From positions 3,878,065-3,942,064 of the forward strand of contig NZ_LT629711.1 in the NCBI RefSeq assembly GCF_900104525.1: a DNA stretch of 64,000 bases, given 5' to 3'. Position 1 is the stretch's first letter. Each line of letters opens with the position of its first letter. Below are positions 53,839 to 63,749 of this stretch, one piece after another. Source of the DNA: Pedococcus dokdonensis. GTDB taxonomy: Bacteria > Actinomycetota > Actinomycetes > Actinomycetales > Dermatophilaceae. The notes under the pieces were generated by a model, which saw only the letters and a program-made list of their open reading frames with translations, ran no database searches and was not told the origin of the DNA. The translations under genes and the position numbers were made by a program.

Positions 53839-54675
53839 ATGGGTATCCGCAAGTACAAGCCGACGACGCCTGGCCGTCGTGGCTCCAGCGTCGCCGACTT
53901 CGTCGAGGTCACGCGCTCCACGCCGGAGAAGTCGCTGGTCCGCCCGCTGACGAAGTCCGGTGGACGCAACAGCAACGGCCGCATCACCACCCGCCACATC
54001 GGTGGTGGCCACAAGCGCGCCTACCGCGTCATCGACTTCCGTCGCCACGACAAGGACGGCGTGCCGGCCAAGGTCGCTCACATCGAGTACGACCCCAACC
54101 GCACCGCGCGCATCGCGCTGCTGCACTACGCCGACGGTGAGAAGCGCTACATCCTGGCCCCCCGTGGCCTGGAGCAGGGCGCCAACATCGAGAACGGCCC
54201 CTCGGCCGACATCAAGCCCGGCAACAGCCTGCCGCTGCGCAACATCCCGACCGGTACGGTCATCCACGCCGTCGAGCTCAAGCCCGGTGGCGGCGCGAAG
54301 ATCGCCCGCTCGGCCGGTGTGCGCGTGCAGCTCGTCGCCAAGGACGGCCCCTACGCGCAGCTGCGCATGCCGTCCGGTGAGATCCGCAACGTCGACCTGC
54401 GCTGCCGCGCCACGGTCGGCGAGGTGGGCAACGCCGAGCAGTCCAACATCAACTGGGGCAAGGCCGGCCGCATGCGGTGGAAGGGCAAGCGCCCGACCGT
54501 CCGTGGTGTCGCCATGAACCCGGTCGACCACCCGCACGGTGGTGGTGAGGGCAAGACCTCCGGTGGTCGCCACCCGGTCAGCCCCTGGGGTCAGGCCGAG
54601 GGCCGCACCCGCCGCCCCGGCAAGCCGAGCGACAAGCTGATCGTTCGCCGCCGTCGTACTGGCAAGAAGCGCTGA
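53839..54675 (+). CDS. rplB: 50S ribosomal protein L2
   Basis: 278-residue L2 near the peptidyl-transferase centre. [40 protein letters not shown], and C-terminal [18 protein letters not shown] with the conserved His. The inverted copy reads NTRH instead of TTRH and has several indels; this copy is the intact one. Confidence 0.98.
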   Translation: MGIRKYKPTTPGRRGSSVADFVEVTRSTPEKSLVRPLTKSGGRNSNGRITTRHIGGGHKRAYRVIDFRRHDKDGVPAKVAHIEYDPNRTARIALLHYADGEKRYILAPRGLEQGANIENGPSADIKPGNSLPLRNIPTGTVIHAVELKPGGGAKIARSAGVRVQLVAKDGPYAQLRMPSGEIRNVDLRCRATVGEVGNAEQSNINWGKAGRMRWKGKRPTVRGVAMNPVDHPHGGGEGKTSGGRHPVSPWGQAEGRTRRPGKPSDKLIVRRRRTGKKR

Positions 54676-54690
54676 TAGGAGCCTGGAAGC

Positions 54691-54972
54691 ATGCCTCGCA
54701 GTTTGAAGAAGGGCCCCTTCATCGACGACCACCTTCAGAAGAAGGTCGACGTCCAGAACGAAGCGGGTACCAAGAACGTCATCAAGACCTGGTCGCGTCG
54801 GTCGGTCATCAGCCCCGACATGCTGGGTCACACCCTCGCCGTGCACGACGGCCGCAAGCACGTCCCGGTGTTCGTCACCGAGTCGATGGTCGGTCACAAG
54901 CTCGGTGAGTTCGCGCCGACCCGCACGTTCAAGGGTCACGTGAAGGACGACAAGAAGGGGCGTCGTCGCTGA
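54691..54972 (+). CDS. rpsS: 30S ribosomal protein S19
   Basis: 93-residue head protein. [60 protein letters not shown]. Shares its last base with the rplV start. Intact here. Confidence 0.98.
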   Translation: MPRSLKKGPFIDDHLQKKVDVQNEAGTKNVIKTWSRRSVISPDMLGHTLAVHDGRKHVPVFVTESMVGHKLGEFAPTRTFKGHVKDDKKGRRR

Positions 54973-55373
54973 TGACCGCCTCCACCGACAACAAGGACAA
55001 CGTGATGGAAGCCAAGGCGAGTGCGCGGCACGTCCGCGTCACGCCCCAGAAGGCCCGCCGCATCGTGGACCTGATCCGCGGCAAGCAGGCCGTCGAGGCG
55101 ATTGCCGTGCTGCGGTTCGCGCCGCAGTCCGCGTCCGACCCGATCCAGAAGGTGCTCGAGAGCGCCATCGCCAACGCCCGGGTCAAGGCCGACAAGGCCT
55201 CCGAGGCGTTCGACGAGCGCGACCTGGTCATCAGCGCCGCCTTCGTCGACGAGGGTCCGACCATGAAGCGGTTCCGCCCGCGGGCCCAGGGCCGCGCGGC
55301 ACGCATCAACAAGCGGACCAGCCACATCACCGTGGTCGTCACGCCGAAGACCACCAAGGGAGGCACCCGCTAA
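54972..55373 (+). CDS. rplV: 50S ribosomal protein L22
   Basis: 133-residue tunnel protein; the beta-hairpin segment [20 protein letters not shown] is intact, as is [23 protein letters not shown] overlaps the rpsC ATG. Confidence 0.98.
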   Translation: MTASTDNKDNVMEAKASARHVRVTPQKARRIVDLIRGKQAVEAIAVLRFAPQSASDPIQKVLESAIANARVKADKASEAFDERDLVISAAFVDEGPTMKRFRPRAQGRAARINKRTSHITVVVTPKTTKGGTR

Positions 55374-56191
55374 TGGGTCAGAAGGTCAACCCGCACGGCT
55401 TCCGCCTCGGTATCACCACCGAGCACAAGAGCCGCTGGTTCGCTGACTCCACCAAGGAGGGTCAGCGCTACCGCGACTACGTCAAGGAAGACGTCGCCAT
55501 CCGCAAGCTCATGTCCGAGGGCATGGAGCGGGCCGGCATCTCCCGCGTCGAGATCGAGCGCACCCGTGACCGCGTCCGTGTGGACATCCACACTGCGCGC
55601 CCGGGCATCGTCATCGGTCGCCGCGGCGCCGAGGCCGACCGCATCCGTGGCGAGCTCGAGAAGCTCACCGGCAAGCAGGTCCAGCTGAACATCCTCGAGG
55701 TCAAGAACCCCGAGGTCGACAGCCAGCTCGTCGCGCAGGGCATCGCCGAGCAGCTCTCTGCTCGCGTGTCGTTCCGTCGCGCGATGCGCAAGGGCATGCA
55801 GTCCGCCACCCGCGCCGGCGCCAAGGGCATCCGTGTCCAGGTCTCCGGTCGCCTCGGCGGCGCCGAGATGTCCCGCACGGAGTTCTACCGTGAGGGTCGC
55901 GTCCCGCTGCACACCCTGCGTGCGCAGATCGACTACGGCTTCTACGAGGCCCGCACCACCTTCGGCCGCATCGGCGTCAAGGTGTGGATCTACAAGGGTG
56001 ACGTCACCGCCCGTGAGCTGGCCCAGCAGCAGGCTGCTGCGCCGCGCCCGAGCCGTGGCCCCCGTCGTGACGGTGCCGACCGTCCGGCCCGCGCCCGTCG
56101 CGAGCGTCCGGAGGCCGCCGCCACCGAGACCGCTGCTGAGGCCCCCGCCGCTGAGGCGACCGCAGCCAGCACTGAGGGAGAGCAGTCCTGA
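55373..56191 (+). CDS. rpsC: 30S ribosomal protein S3
   Basis: 272-residue S3 at the mRNA entry site. [22 protein letters not shown]-domain [20 protein letters not shown] and C-terminal [14 protein letters not shown]. After about residue 220 a basic then Ala/Glu-rich tail ([20 protein letters not shown]) extends it beyond the E. coli length. Confidence 0.98.
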   Translation: MGQKVNPHGFRLGITTEHKSRWFADSTKEGQRYRDYVKEDVAIRKLMSEGMERAGISRVEIERTRDRVRVDIHTARPGIVIGRRGAEADRIRGELEKLTGKQVQLNILEVKNPEVDSQLVAQGIAEQLSARVSFRRAMRKGMQSATRAGAKGIRVQVSGRLGGAEMSRTEFYREGRVPLHTLRAQIDYGFYEARTTFGRIGVKVWIYKGDVTARELAQQQAAAPRPSRGPRRDGADRPARARRERPEAAATETAAEAPAAEATAASTEGEQS

Positions 56192-56192
56192 C

Positions 56193-56612
56193 ATGTTGAT
56201 TCCTCGTCGAGTCAAGCACCGCAAGCAGCACCACCCGGGTCGCTCGGGCGCTGCCAAGGGTGGCACCAAGATCGCGTTCGGCGACTACGGCATCCAGGCC
56301 CTCGAGCCCGCCTACGTCACCAACCGCCAGATCGAGTCCGCTCGTATTGCGATGACGCGTTACATGAAGCGTGGTGGAAAGGTGTGGATCAACATCTACC
56401 CCGACCGCCCGCTGACCAAGAAGCCGGCCGAGACCCGCATGGGTTCCGGTAAGGGCTCCCCCGAGTGGTGGATCGCCAACATCAAGCCTGGTCGCGTGAT
56501 GTTCGAGGTGTCCGGTGTGTCCGAAGAGGTCGCCCGTGAGGCCATGCGTCTGGCGATGCACAAGCTCCCCATGAAGTGCCGCTTCGTTCGGCGTGAGGGT
56601 GGTGACATCTGA
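56193..56612 (+). CDS. rplP: 50S ribosomal protein L16
   Basis: 139-residue L16 that contacts the A-site t[63 protein letters not shown]. Intact; stop overlaps the rpmC ATG. The inverted copy lacks one C in the GCTCCCCCGAG run. Confidence 0.98.
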   Translation: MLIPRRVKHRKQHHPGRSGAAKGGTKIAFGDYGIQALEPAYVTNRQIESARIAMTRYMKRGGKVWINIYPDRPLTKKPAETRMGSGKGSPEWWIANIKPGRVMFEVSGVSEEVAREAMRLAMHKLPMKCRFVRREGGDI

Positions 56613-56867
56613 TGGCAGTCGGATCCAAGGACCTGGTGTCGGCGAACCTGCGTGGTCTCGACGACGACCGCCTGGTCGACGAGCTGCGCAAGGCCAAGGA
56701 GGAGCTGTTCAACCTCCGGTTCCAGTCGGCCACCGGCCAGCTGGACAACCACGGCCGCCTGCGCGCCGTCCGCAAAGGACATCGCCCGCATCTACACCGA
56801 GCTGCGTGAGCGCGAGCTCGGGATCGGGCAGAGCCCGAGTGCATCGGCCGAGGAGGAGTCGGCATGA
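56612..56867 (+). pseudogene. rpmC: 50S ribosomal protein L29, frameshifted in this arm
   Basis: L29 ([20 protein letters not shown]) is correct up to LRAVRK, then one extra A in CGCAAAGGAC (about 56774) shifts the frame; the other arm reads CGCAAGGAC and continues [18 protein letters not shown]. Joining the two frames gives an 84-residue L29 ending AEEESA. An essential gene should not be broken, so the inserted base is most likely a sequencing error. Confidence 0.9.
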
Positions 56868-57166
56868 CCAAGAACACCAAGGACGACACCGTGGATGAGG
56901 CCGTGAAGGCGCAGGACCGCAACTACCGCAAGACCCGTCAGGGTTACGTGGTCAGCGACAAGATGGACAAGACCGTGGTGGTCGAGGTCGAGGACCGCGT
57001 CAAGCACGCGCTCTACGGCAAGGTCCTGCGGCGCTCGAGCAAGGTCAAGGCCCATGACGAGGACAACGCCGCCGGCATCGGTGACCGCGTCGCGATCATG
57101 GAGACCCGTCCCCTCTCGGCCACCAAGCGCTGGCGCGTGGTGGAGATCCTCGAGAAGGCCAAGTAA
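56864..57166 (+). CDS. rpsQ: 30S ribosomal protein S17
   Basis: 100-residue S17. [20 protein letters not shown], then [20 protein letters not shown] and C-terminal [11 protein letters not shown]. Intact and identical to the inverted copy at 60100-60402. Confidence 0.97.
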   Translation: MTKNTKDDTVDEAVKAQDRNYRKTRQGYVVSDKMDKTVVVEVEDRVKHALYGKVLRRSSKVKAHDEDNAAGIGDRVAIMETRPLSATKRWRVVEILEKAK

Positions 57167-57266
57167 GCCACCTGCCGCCTCGGCAAGCCCATCTGTCATC
57201 AGACAGTCCAGTTCGGCCAGGCTCGCCCGCGAGGGTGAGAACCAGCACGACGAGTAGGAGTAAGAA

Positions 57267-57634
57267 GTGATCCAGCAGGAGTCGCGACTGCGTGTCGCCG
57301 ACAACACTGGTGCCAAGGAGTCCTTTGCATCCGTGTCCTCGGTGGCTCGGGTCGTCGTTACGCCGGCATCGGTGACGTCATCGTCGCCGCCGTCAAGGAC
57401 GCCATCCCCGGCGGCAACGTCAAGAAGGGCGACGTCGTCAAGGCCGTCATCGTGCGCACCACCAAGGAGCGCCGTCGCGGTGACGGGTCGTACATCAAGT
57501 TCGACGAGAACGCCGCCGTCATCCTCAAGGCCGACGGGGACCCCCGTGGCACCCGCATCTTCGGCCCGGTCGGCCGTGAGCTGCGTGAGAAGAAGTTCAT
57601 GAAGATCATCTCGCTGGCGCCGGAGGTGCTCTGA
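57267..57634 (+). pseudogene. rplN: 50S ribosomal protein L14, frameshifted in this arm
   Basis: Starts [18 protein letters not shown], then one A is missing (GGAGTCC here against GGAGATCC in the other arm, about 57321). The rest continues in another frame through [20 protein letters not shown] to SLAPEVL. The inverted copy (59631-59999) is intact with 122 residues, so this lesion is almost surely an error. Confidence 0.92.
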
Positions 57635-57637
57635 CCC

Positions 57638-57996
57638 ATGGCTGACAAGAAGAAGATGAAGATCAAGAAGGGTGACACCGTCAAGGTGCTCACCGGCAAG
57701 GACCGCAACAGCATCGGCAAGGTCATCGCCGTCTACCCCGAGACCGAGCGGGTGCTCGTCGAGGGTGTCAACCGGGTGACCCGCCACACCAAGGCCGGTC
57801 AGAGCGCCCGCGGCACCCGCACCGGTGGCCTGGTCGTCCAGGAGGCTGCGATCCACGTCAGCAACGTCGCGGTCGTCGACCCTGACGACAAGAAGGTCGG
57901 CACGCGGATCAAGACCGCGTCGAGACCGTCGAGCGCGACGGCCGCACCAAGACCGTTCGCACCCGTGTCGCGGTGCGCTCGGGCAAGGACCTGTGA
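57638..57996 (+). pseudogene. rplX: 50S ribosomal protein L24, frameshifted in this arm
   Basis: [20 protein letters not shown] through KKVGTRIKT is correct; one C is missing at about 57914 (GACCGCG against GACCCGCG). The inverted copy at 59268-59627 is intact (119 residues, ending VRSGKDL). Confidence 0.92.
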
Positions 57997-58004
57997 GAGA
58001 GACC

Positions 58005-58579
58005 ATGACCCAGACTGAAGTTTCCGCAGCGGTGACGCCGCGCCTCAAGCAGCGCTACGCGGACGAGATCAGGGCCAGCTTGTTCACGCAGTTCGGCTAC
58101 CAGAACGTCATGCAGGTGCCGGGCGTGGTCAAGGTTCGTCGTCAACATGGGTGTCGGTGACGCCGCCAAGGACGCCAAGCTCATCGAGGGCGCGATCAAG
58201 GACCTCTCGGCCATCACGGCCAGAAGCCCCTGGTCACCAAGGCCCGCAAGTCGATCGCCCAGTTCAAGCTGCGTGAGGGCATGCCGATCGGCGCGCACAC
58301 CACGCTGCGCGGCGACCGCATGTGGGAGTTCCTCGACCGTCTCGTGTCGGTGGGCCTGCCCCGCATCCGTGACTCCGTGGCCTGTCGCCCCAGCAGTTCG
58401 ACGGCAGGGGCAACTACACCTTCGGTCTCACGGAGCAGTCGATGTTCCACGAGATCGACCAGGACCGGATCGACCGCGTGCGTGGCATGGACATCACCGT
58501 GGTGACGAACCGCCACCAAACGACGACGAGGGCCGCGCACGTGCTCAAGGCGCTCGGCTTCCCCTTCAAGGAGAACTGA
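58005..58579 (+). pseudogene. rplE: 50S ribosomal protein L5, multiply frameshifted
   Basis: Recognisable L5 ([76 protein letters not shown]) but spread over several frames. Comparison with the other arm shows about eight single-base differences in this copy alone, for example near 58070, 58081, 58136, 58218, 58374, 58508, 58519 and 58541. The density rises toward the fold-back point. Confidence 0.9.
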
Positions 58580-58583
58580 CATG

Positions 58584-58688
58584 GCGAAAGACCGAGTGCC
58601 GGTCGGCCGCAGCGCTGGCAGCGCGTGTCAGGCGCGCCTTGAACTTCGGCTTCTTGTTGGCCTTGTTGACCAGGGCGGTCTTCGCCAT
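58584..58688 (-). pseudogene. rpsN: rpsN (S14 type Z) 5' fragment at the fold-back turn
   Basis: Reading leftward from 58688: MAKTALVNKANKKPKFK, then with indels the zinc-site segment TRCQRCGRP and HSVFR of type-Z S14. It stops at the turn. The plus strand also begins rpsN (ATGGCGAA at 58581), so both strands share GCGAA-GACCG microhomology at the junction. Only about 35 of the usual ~61 codons are present. Confidence 0.85.
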
Positions 58689-58689
58689 G

Positions 58690-59259
58690 TCAGTTCTCCT
58701 TGAAGGGGAAGCCGAGCGCCTTGAGCAGTGCGCGGCCCTCGTCGTCGTTGGTGGCGGTCGTCACCACGGTGATGTCCATGCCACGCACCGGTCGATCCGG
58801 TCCTGGTCGATCTCGTGGAACATCGACTGCTCCGTGAGACCGAAGGTGTAGTTGCCCCTGCCGTCGAACTGCTGGGGCGACAGGCCACGGAAGTCACGGA
58901 TGCGGGGCAGGCCCACCGACACGAGACGGTCGAGGAACTCCCACATGCGGTCGCCGCGCAGCGTGGTGTGCGCGCCGATCGGCATGCCCTCACAGCTTGA
59001 ACTGGGCGATCGACTTGCGGGCCTTGGTGACCAGGGGCTTCTGGCCGGTGATGGCCGAGAGGTCCTTGATCGCGCCCTCGATGAGCTTGGCGTCCTTGGC
59101 GGCGTCACCGACACCCATGTTGACGACGACCTTGACCACGCCCGGCACCTGCATGACGTTCTGGTAGCCGAACTGCGTGAACAGCTGGCCCTTGATCTCG
59201 TCCGCGTAGCGCTGCTTGAGGCGCGGCGTCACCGCTGCGGAAACTTCAGTCTGGGTCAT
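58690..59259 (-). pseudogene. rplE: rplE, second (inverted) copy
   Basis: Starts [20 protein letters not shown] and reads correctly (including [13 protein letters not shown] and [15 protein letters not shown]) to IAQFKL, where two missing bases (CTGTGAG against CTGCGTGAG) create a stop near 58990. The remainder continues in another frame. Merging this copy with the plus copy reconstructs a full L5. Confidence 0.9.
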
Positions 59260-59267
59260 GGTCTCTC

Positions 59268-59627
59268 TCACAGGTCCTTGCCCGAGCGCACCGCGACACG
59301 GGTGCGAACGGTCTTGGTGCGGCCGTCGCGCTCGACGGTCTCGACGCGGGTCTTGATCCGCGTGCCGACCTTCTTGTCGTCAGGGTCGACGACCGCGACG
59401 TTGCTGACGTGGATCGCAGCCTCCTGGACGACCAGGCCACCGGTGCGGGTGCCGCGGGCGCTCTGACCGGCCTTGGTGTGGCGGGTCACCCGGTTGACAC
59501 CCTCGACGAGCACCCGCTCGGTCTCGGGGTAGACGGCGATGACCTTGCCGATGCTGTTGCGGTCCTTGCCGGTGAGCACCTTGACGGTGTCACCCTTCTT
59601 GATCTTCATCTTCTTCTTGTCAGCCAT
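59268..59627 (-). CDS. rplX: 50S ribosomal protein L24, intact inverted copy
   Basis: 119 residues, [20 protein letters not shown] to VRSGKDL, with the KOW-type N-terminus. This is the correct reading of the gene that is frameshifted at 57638. Its existence as a second locus is doubtful, being part of the inverted duplication. Confidence 0.85.
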   Translation of the reverse strand: MADKKKMKIKKGDTVKVLTGKDRNSIGKVIAVYPETERVLVEGVNRVTRHTKAGQSARGTRTGGLVVQEAAIHVSNVAVVDPDDKKVGTRIKTRVETVERDGRTKTVRTRVAVRSGKDL

Positions 59628-59630
59628 GGG

Positions 59631-59999
59631 TCAGAGCACCTCCGGCGCCAGCGAGATGATCTTCATGAACTTCTTCTCACGCAGCTCACGGCCGACCGGG
59701 CCGAAGATGCGGGTGCCACGGGGGTCCCCGTCGGCCTTGAGGATGACGGCGGCGTTCTCGTCGAACTTGATGTACGACCCGTCACCGCGACGGCGCTCCT
59801 TGGTGGTGCGCACGATGACGGCCTTGACGACGTCGCCCTTCTTGACGTTGCCGCCGGGGATGGCGTCCTTGACGGCGGCGACGATGACGTCACCGATGCC
59901 GGCGTAACGACGACCCGAGCCACCGAGGACACGGATGCAAAGGATCTCCTTGGCACCAGTGTTGTCGGCGACACGCAGTCGCGACTCCTGCTGGATCAC
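59631..59999 (-). CDS. rplN: 50S ribosomal protein L14, intact inverted copy
   Basis: 122 residues, standard L14 length: [60 protein letters not shown]. Correct version of the frameshifted copy at 57267; probably not a true second gene. Confidence 0.88.
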   Translation of the reverse strand: MIQQESRLRVADNTGAKEILCIRVLGGSGRRYAGIGDVIVAAVKDAIPGGNVKKGDVVKAVIVRTTKERRRGDGSYIKFDENAAVILKADGDPRGTRIFGPVGRELREKKFMKIISLAPEVL

Positions 60000-60099
60000 T
60001 TCTTACTCCTACTCGTCGTGCTGGTTCTCACCCTCGCGGGCGAGCCTGGCCGAACTGGACTGTCTGATGACAGATGGGCTTGCCGAGGCGGCAGGTGGC

Positions 60100-60402
60100 T
60101 TACTTGGCCTTCTCGAGGATCTCCACCACGCGCCAGCGCTTGGTGGCCGAGAGGGGACGGGTCTCCATGATCGCGACGCGGTCACCGATGCCGGCGGCGT
60201 TGTCCTCGTCATGGGCCTTGACCTTGCTCGAGCGCCGCAGGACCTTGCCGTAGAGCGCGTGCTTGACGCGGTCCTCGACCTCGACCACCACGGTCTTGTC
60301 CATCTTGTCGCTGACCACGTAACCCTGACGGGTCTTGCGGTAGTTGCGGTCCTGCGCCTTCACGGCCTCATCCACGGTGTCGTCCTTGGTGTTCTTGGTC
60401 AT
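60100..60402 (-). CDS. rpsQ: 30S ribosomal protein S17, inverted copy
   Basis: 100 residues, same as the plus-strand rpsQ. The only listed gene intact in both arms. Lies between the rplN copy and the frameshifted rpmC copy. Confidence 0.85.
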   Translation of the reverse strand: MTKNTKDDTVDEAVKAQDRNYRKTRQGYVVSDKMDKTVVVEVEDRVKHALYGKVLRRSSKVKAHDEDNAAGIGDRVAIMETRPLSATKRWRVVEILEKAK

Positions 60403-60652
60403 GCCGACTCTCCTCGGCCGATGCACTCGGGCTCTGCCCGATCCCGAGCTCGCGCTCACGCAGCTCGGTGTAGATGCGGGCGATGTCCTTGCGGACGGCG
60501 CGCAGGCGGCCGTGGTTGTCCAGCTGGCCGGTGGCCGACTGGAACCGGAGGTTGAACAGCTCCTCCTTGGCCTTGCGCAGCTCGTCGACCAGGCGGTCGT
60601 CGTCGAGACCACGCAGGTTCGCCGACACCAGGTCCTTGGATCCGACTGCCAT
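60399..60652 (-). pseudogene. rpmC: rpmC, inverted copy, frameshifted at its 3' end
   Basis: L29 reads correctly through [20 protein letters not shown] but one G is lost in the GAGGAGGAG run (about 60413), so the end reads through into rpsQ out of frame. It supplies the correct middle of the gene, missing in the plus copy. Confidence 0.88.
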
Positions 60653-61070
60653 CAGATGTCACCACCCTCACGCCGAACGAAGCGGCACTTCATGGGGAGC
60701 TTGTGCATCGCCAGACGCATGGCCTCACGGGCGACCTCTTCGGACACACCGGACACCTCGAACATCACGCGACCAGGCTTGATGTTGGCGATCCACCACT
60801 CGGGGAGCCCTTACCGGAACCCATGCGGGTCTCGGCCGGCTTCTTGGTCAGCGGGCGGTCGGGGTAGATGTTGATCCACACCTTTCCACCACGCTTCATG
60901 TAACGCGTCATCGCAATACGAGCGGACTCGATCTGGCGGTTGGTGACGTAGGCGGGCTCGAGGGCCTGGATGCCGTAGTCGCCGAACGCGATCTTGGTGC
61001 CACCCTTGGCAGCGCCCGAGCGACCCGGGTGGTGCTGCTTGCGGTGCTTGACTCGACGAGGAATCAACAT
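60652..61070 (-). pseudogene. rplP: rplP, inverted copy, frameshifted
   Basis: Same L16 as at 56193 but with one C missing in the C5 run of GGCTCCCCCGAG (about 60807), which turns GSPEWWIAN into another frame for the last third. Length is 419 instead of 420 bases. Confidence 0.88.
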
Positions 61071-61071
61071 G

Positions 61072-61889
61072 TCAGGACTGCTCTCCCTCAGTGCTGGCTG
61101 CGGTCGCCTCAGCGGCGGGGGCCTCAGCAGCGGTCTCGGTGGCGGCGGCCTCCGGACGCTCGCGACGGGCGCGGGCCGGACGGTCGGCACCGTCACGACG
61201 GGGGCCACGGCTCGGGCGCGGCGCAGCAGCCTGCTGCTGGGCCAGCTCACGGGCGGTGACGTCACCCTTGTAGATCCACACCTTGACGCCGATGCGGCCG
61301 AAGGTGGTGCGGGCCTCGTAGAAGCCGTAGTCGATCTGCGCACGCAGGGTGTGCAGCGGGACGCGACCCTCACGGTAGAACTCCGTGCGGGACATCTCGG
61401 CGCCGCCGAGGCGACCGGAGACCTGGACACGGATGCCCTTGGCGCCGGCGCGGGTGGCGGACTGCATGCCCTTGCGCATCGCGCGACGGAACGACACGCG
61501 AGCAGAGAGCTGCTCGGCGATGCCCTGCGCGACGAGCTGGCTGTCGACCTCGGGGTTCTTGACCTCGAGGATGTTCAGCTGGACCTGCTTGCCGGTGAGC
61601 TTCTCGAGCTCGCCACGGATGCGGTCGGCCTCGGCGCCGCGGCGACCGATGACGATGCCCGGGCGCGCAGTGTGGATGTCCACACGGACGCGGTCACGGG
61701 TGCGCTCGATCTCGAGCGGGAGATGCCGGCCCGCTCCATGCCCTCGGACATGAGCTTGCGGATGGCGACGTCTTCCTTGACGTAGTCGCGGTAGCGCTGA
61801 CCCTCCTTGGTGGAGTCAGCGAACCAGCGGCTCTTGTGCTCGGTGGTGATACCGAGGCGGAAGCCGTGCGGGTTGACCTTCTGACCCAT
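61072..61889 (-). pseudogene. rpsC: rpsC, inverted copy, frameshifted
   Basis: S3 copy with a one-base loss (about 61714, CTCGAGCGGG against CTCGACGCGGG) after GMERAGISR, splitting it into two frames. Otherwise matches 55373-56191. Confidence 0.88.
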
Positions 61890-62286
61890 TAGCGGGTGCC
61901 TCCCTTTGGTGTCTTCGGCGTGACGACCACGGTGATGTGGCTGGTCCGCTTGTTGATGCGTGCCGCGCGGCCCTGGCCCGCGGGCGGAACCGCTTCATGG
62001 TCGGACCCTCGTCGACGAAGGCGGCGCTGATGACCAGGTCGCGCTCGTCGAACGCCTCGGAGGCCTTGTCGGCCTTGACCGGGCGTTGGCGATGGCGCTC
62101 TCGAGCACCTTCTGGATCGGGTCGGACGCGGACTGCGGCGCAACCGCAGCACGGCAATCGCCTCGACGCCTGCTTGCCGCGGATCAGGTCCACGATGCGG
62201 CGGGCCTTCTGGGGCGTGACGCGGACGTGCCGCGCACTCGCCTTGGCTTCCATCACGTTGTCCTTGTTGTCGGTGGAGGCGGTCAT
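61889..62286 (-). pseudogene. rplV: rplV, inverted copy, multiply frameshifted
   Basis: L22 copy with at least four single-base losses (for example CAGGCGTCG for CAGGCCGTCG and CGGTTGCG for CGGTTCGCG) and a compensating change near the 3' end. Start and stop overlaps match the plus copy. Confidence 0.88.
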
Positions 62287-62566
62287 CAGCGACGACGCCC
62301 CTTCTTGTCGTCCTTCACGTGACCCTTGAACGTGCGGGTCGGCGCGAACTCACCGAGCTTGTGACCGACCATCGACTCGGTGACGAACACCGGACGTGCT
62401 TGCGGCCGTCGTGTGCACGGCGAGGGTGTGACCAGCATGTCGGGGCTGATGACGACCGACGCGACCAGGTCTTGATGACGTTCTTGGTACCCGCTTCGTT
62501 CTGGACGTCGACCTTCTTCTGAAGGTGGTCGTCGATGAAGGGGCCCTTCTTCAAACTGCGAGGCAT
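62286..62566 (-). pseudogene. rpsS: rpsS, inverted copy, frameshifted
   Basis: S19 copy with four indel sites, including a two-base gain in GTCGTGTGCACGG. Starts [20 protein letters not shown] and ends [14 protein letters not shown] in a different frame. Confidence 0.88.
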
Positions 62567-62581
62567 GCTTCCAGGCTCCTA

Positions 62582-63411
62582 TCAGCGCTTCTTGCCAGTA
62601 CGACGGCGGCGAACGATCAGCTTGTCGCTCGGCTTGCCGGGGCGGCGGGTGCGGCCTCGGCCTGACCCCAGGGGCTGACCGGGTGGCGACCACCGGAGGT
62701 CTTGCCCTCACCACCACCGTGCGGGTGGTCGACCGGGTTCATGCGACACACGGACGTCGGCGCTTGCCCTTCCACCGCATGCGGCCGGCCTTGCCCCAGT
62801 TGATGTTGGACTGCTCGGCGTTGCCCACCTCGCCGACCGTGGCGCGGCAGCGCAGGTCGAACGTTGCGGATCTCACCGGACGGCATGCGCAGCTGCGCGT
62901 AGGGGCCGTCCTTGGCGACGAGCTGCACGCGCACACCGGCCGAGCGGGCGATCTTCGCGCCGCACCGGGCTTGAGCTCGACGGCGTGGATGACCGTACCG
63001 GTCGGGATGTTGCGCAGCGGCAGGCTGTTGCCGGGCTTGATGTCGGCCGAGGGCCGTTCTCGATGTTGGCGCCCTGCTCCAGGCCACGGGGGCCAGGATG
63101 TAGCGCTTCTCACCGTCGGCGTAGTGCAGCAGCGCGATGCGCGCGGTGCGGTTGGGGTCGTACTCGATGTGAGCGACCTTGGCCGGCACGCCGTCCTTGT
63201 CGTGGCGACGGAAGTCGATGACGCGGTAGGCGCGCTTGTGGCCACCACCGATGTGGCGGGTGTTGATGCGGCCGTTGCTGTTGCGTCCACCGGACTTCGT
63301 CAGCGGGCGGACCAGCGACTTCTCCGGCGTGGAGCGCGTGACCTCGACGAAGTCGGCGACGCTGGAGCCACGACGGCCAGGCGTCGTCGGCTTGTACTTG
63401 CGGATACCCAT
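62582..63411 (-). pseudogene. rplB: rplB, inverted copy, multiply frameshifted
   Basis: L2 copy seven bases shorter than the plus copy, with many indels and at least one substitution (NTRHIGGG for TTRHIGGG, the latter being the conserved form). Begins [20 protein letters not shown]. Confidence 0.88.
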
Positions 63412-63445
63412 GGTTAGTGATCCCTTACGTTTCTCAGCGTGTCCG

Positions 63446-63749
63446 TCAGGCGCCGGCACCGAAGATGTCGATCGAGCCCTCGCGGAGGGTGACGATCGCA
63501 CGCTTGGTGTCCTTGCGCTTGCCGATGCCGAACCGGGTGCGGCGGGTCTTGCCGACTCGGTTGAGGGTGTGGACGGAGTCGACCTTCACTCCGAAGACGC
63601 GCTCGACGGCGATCTTGATCTCGTCTTGTTGGCCGGGGGTCGACGATGAAGGTGTACTTGCCCTGGTCGAGCAGCGAGTACGACTTCTCCGACACGACCG
63701 GTGCGATCAGGATGTCGCGCGGGTCCTTGCCTGCAGCGAGGCTGCTCAC
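63446..63749 (-). pseudogene. rplW: rplW, inverted copy, frameshifted
   Basis: L23 copy two bases short, broken in the [12 protein letters not shown] region (about 63627-63640). N-terminal [20 protein letters not shown] is correct. Confidence 0.88.

Larger units (their letters stand above)
53246..58594 (+). repeat. Left arm of ~5.3-kb inverted duplication
   Basis: rplD (from 53246) through rplE to the first bases of rpsN. Its reverse complement fills 58676-64000. The arms are nearly identical apart from at least 25 one- or two-base indels. In this arm the indels lie only from about 56,774 onward, so rplW to rplP are intact but rpmC, rplN, rplX and rplE are broken. Confidence 0.95.
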
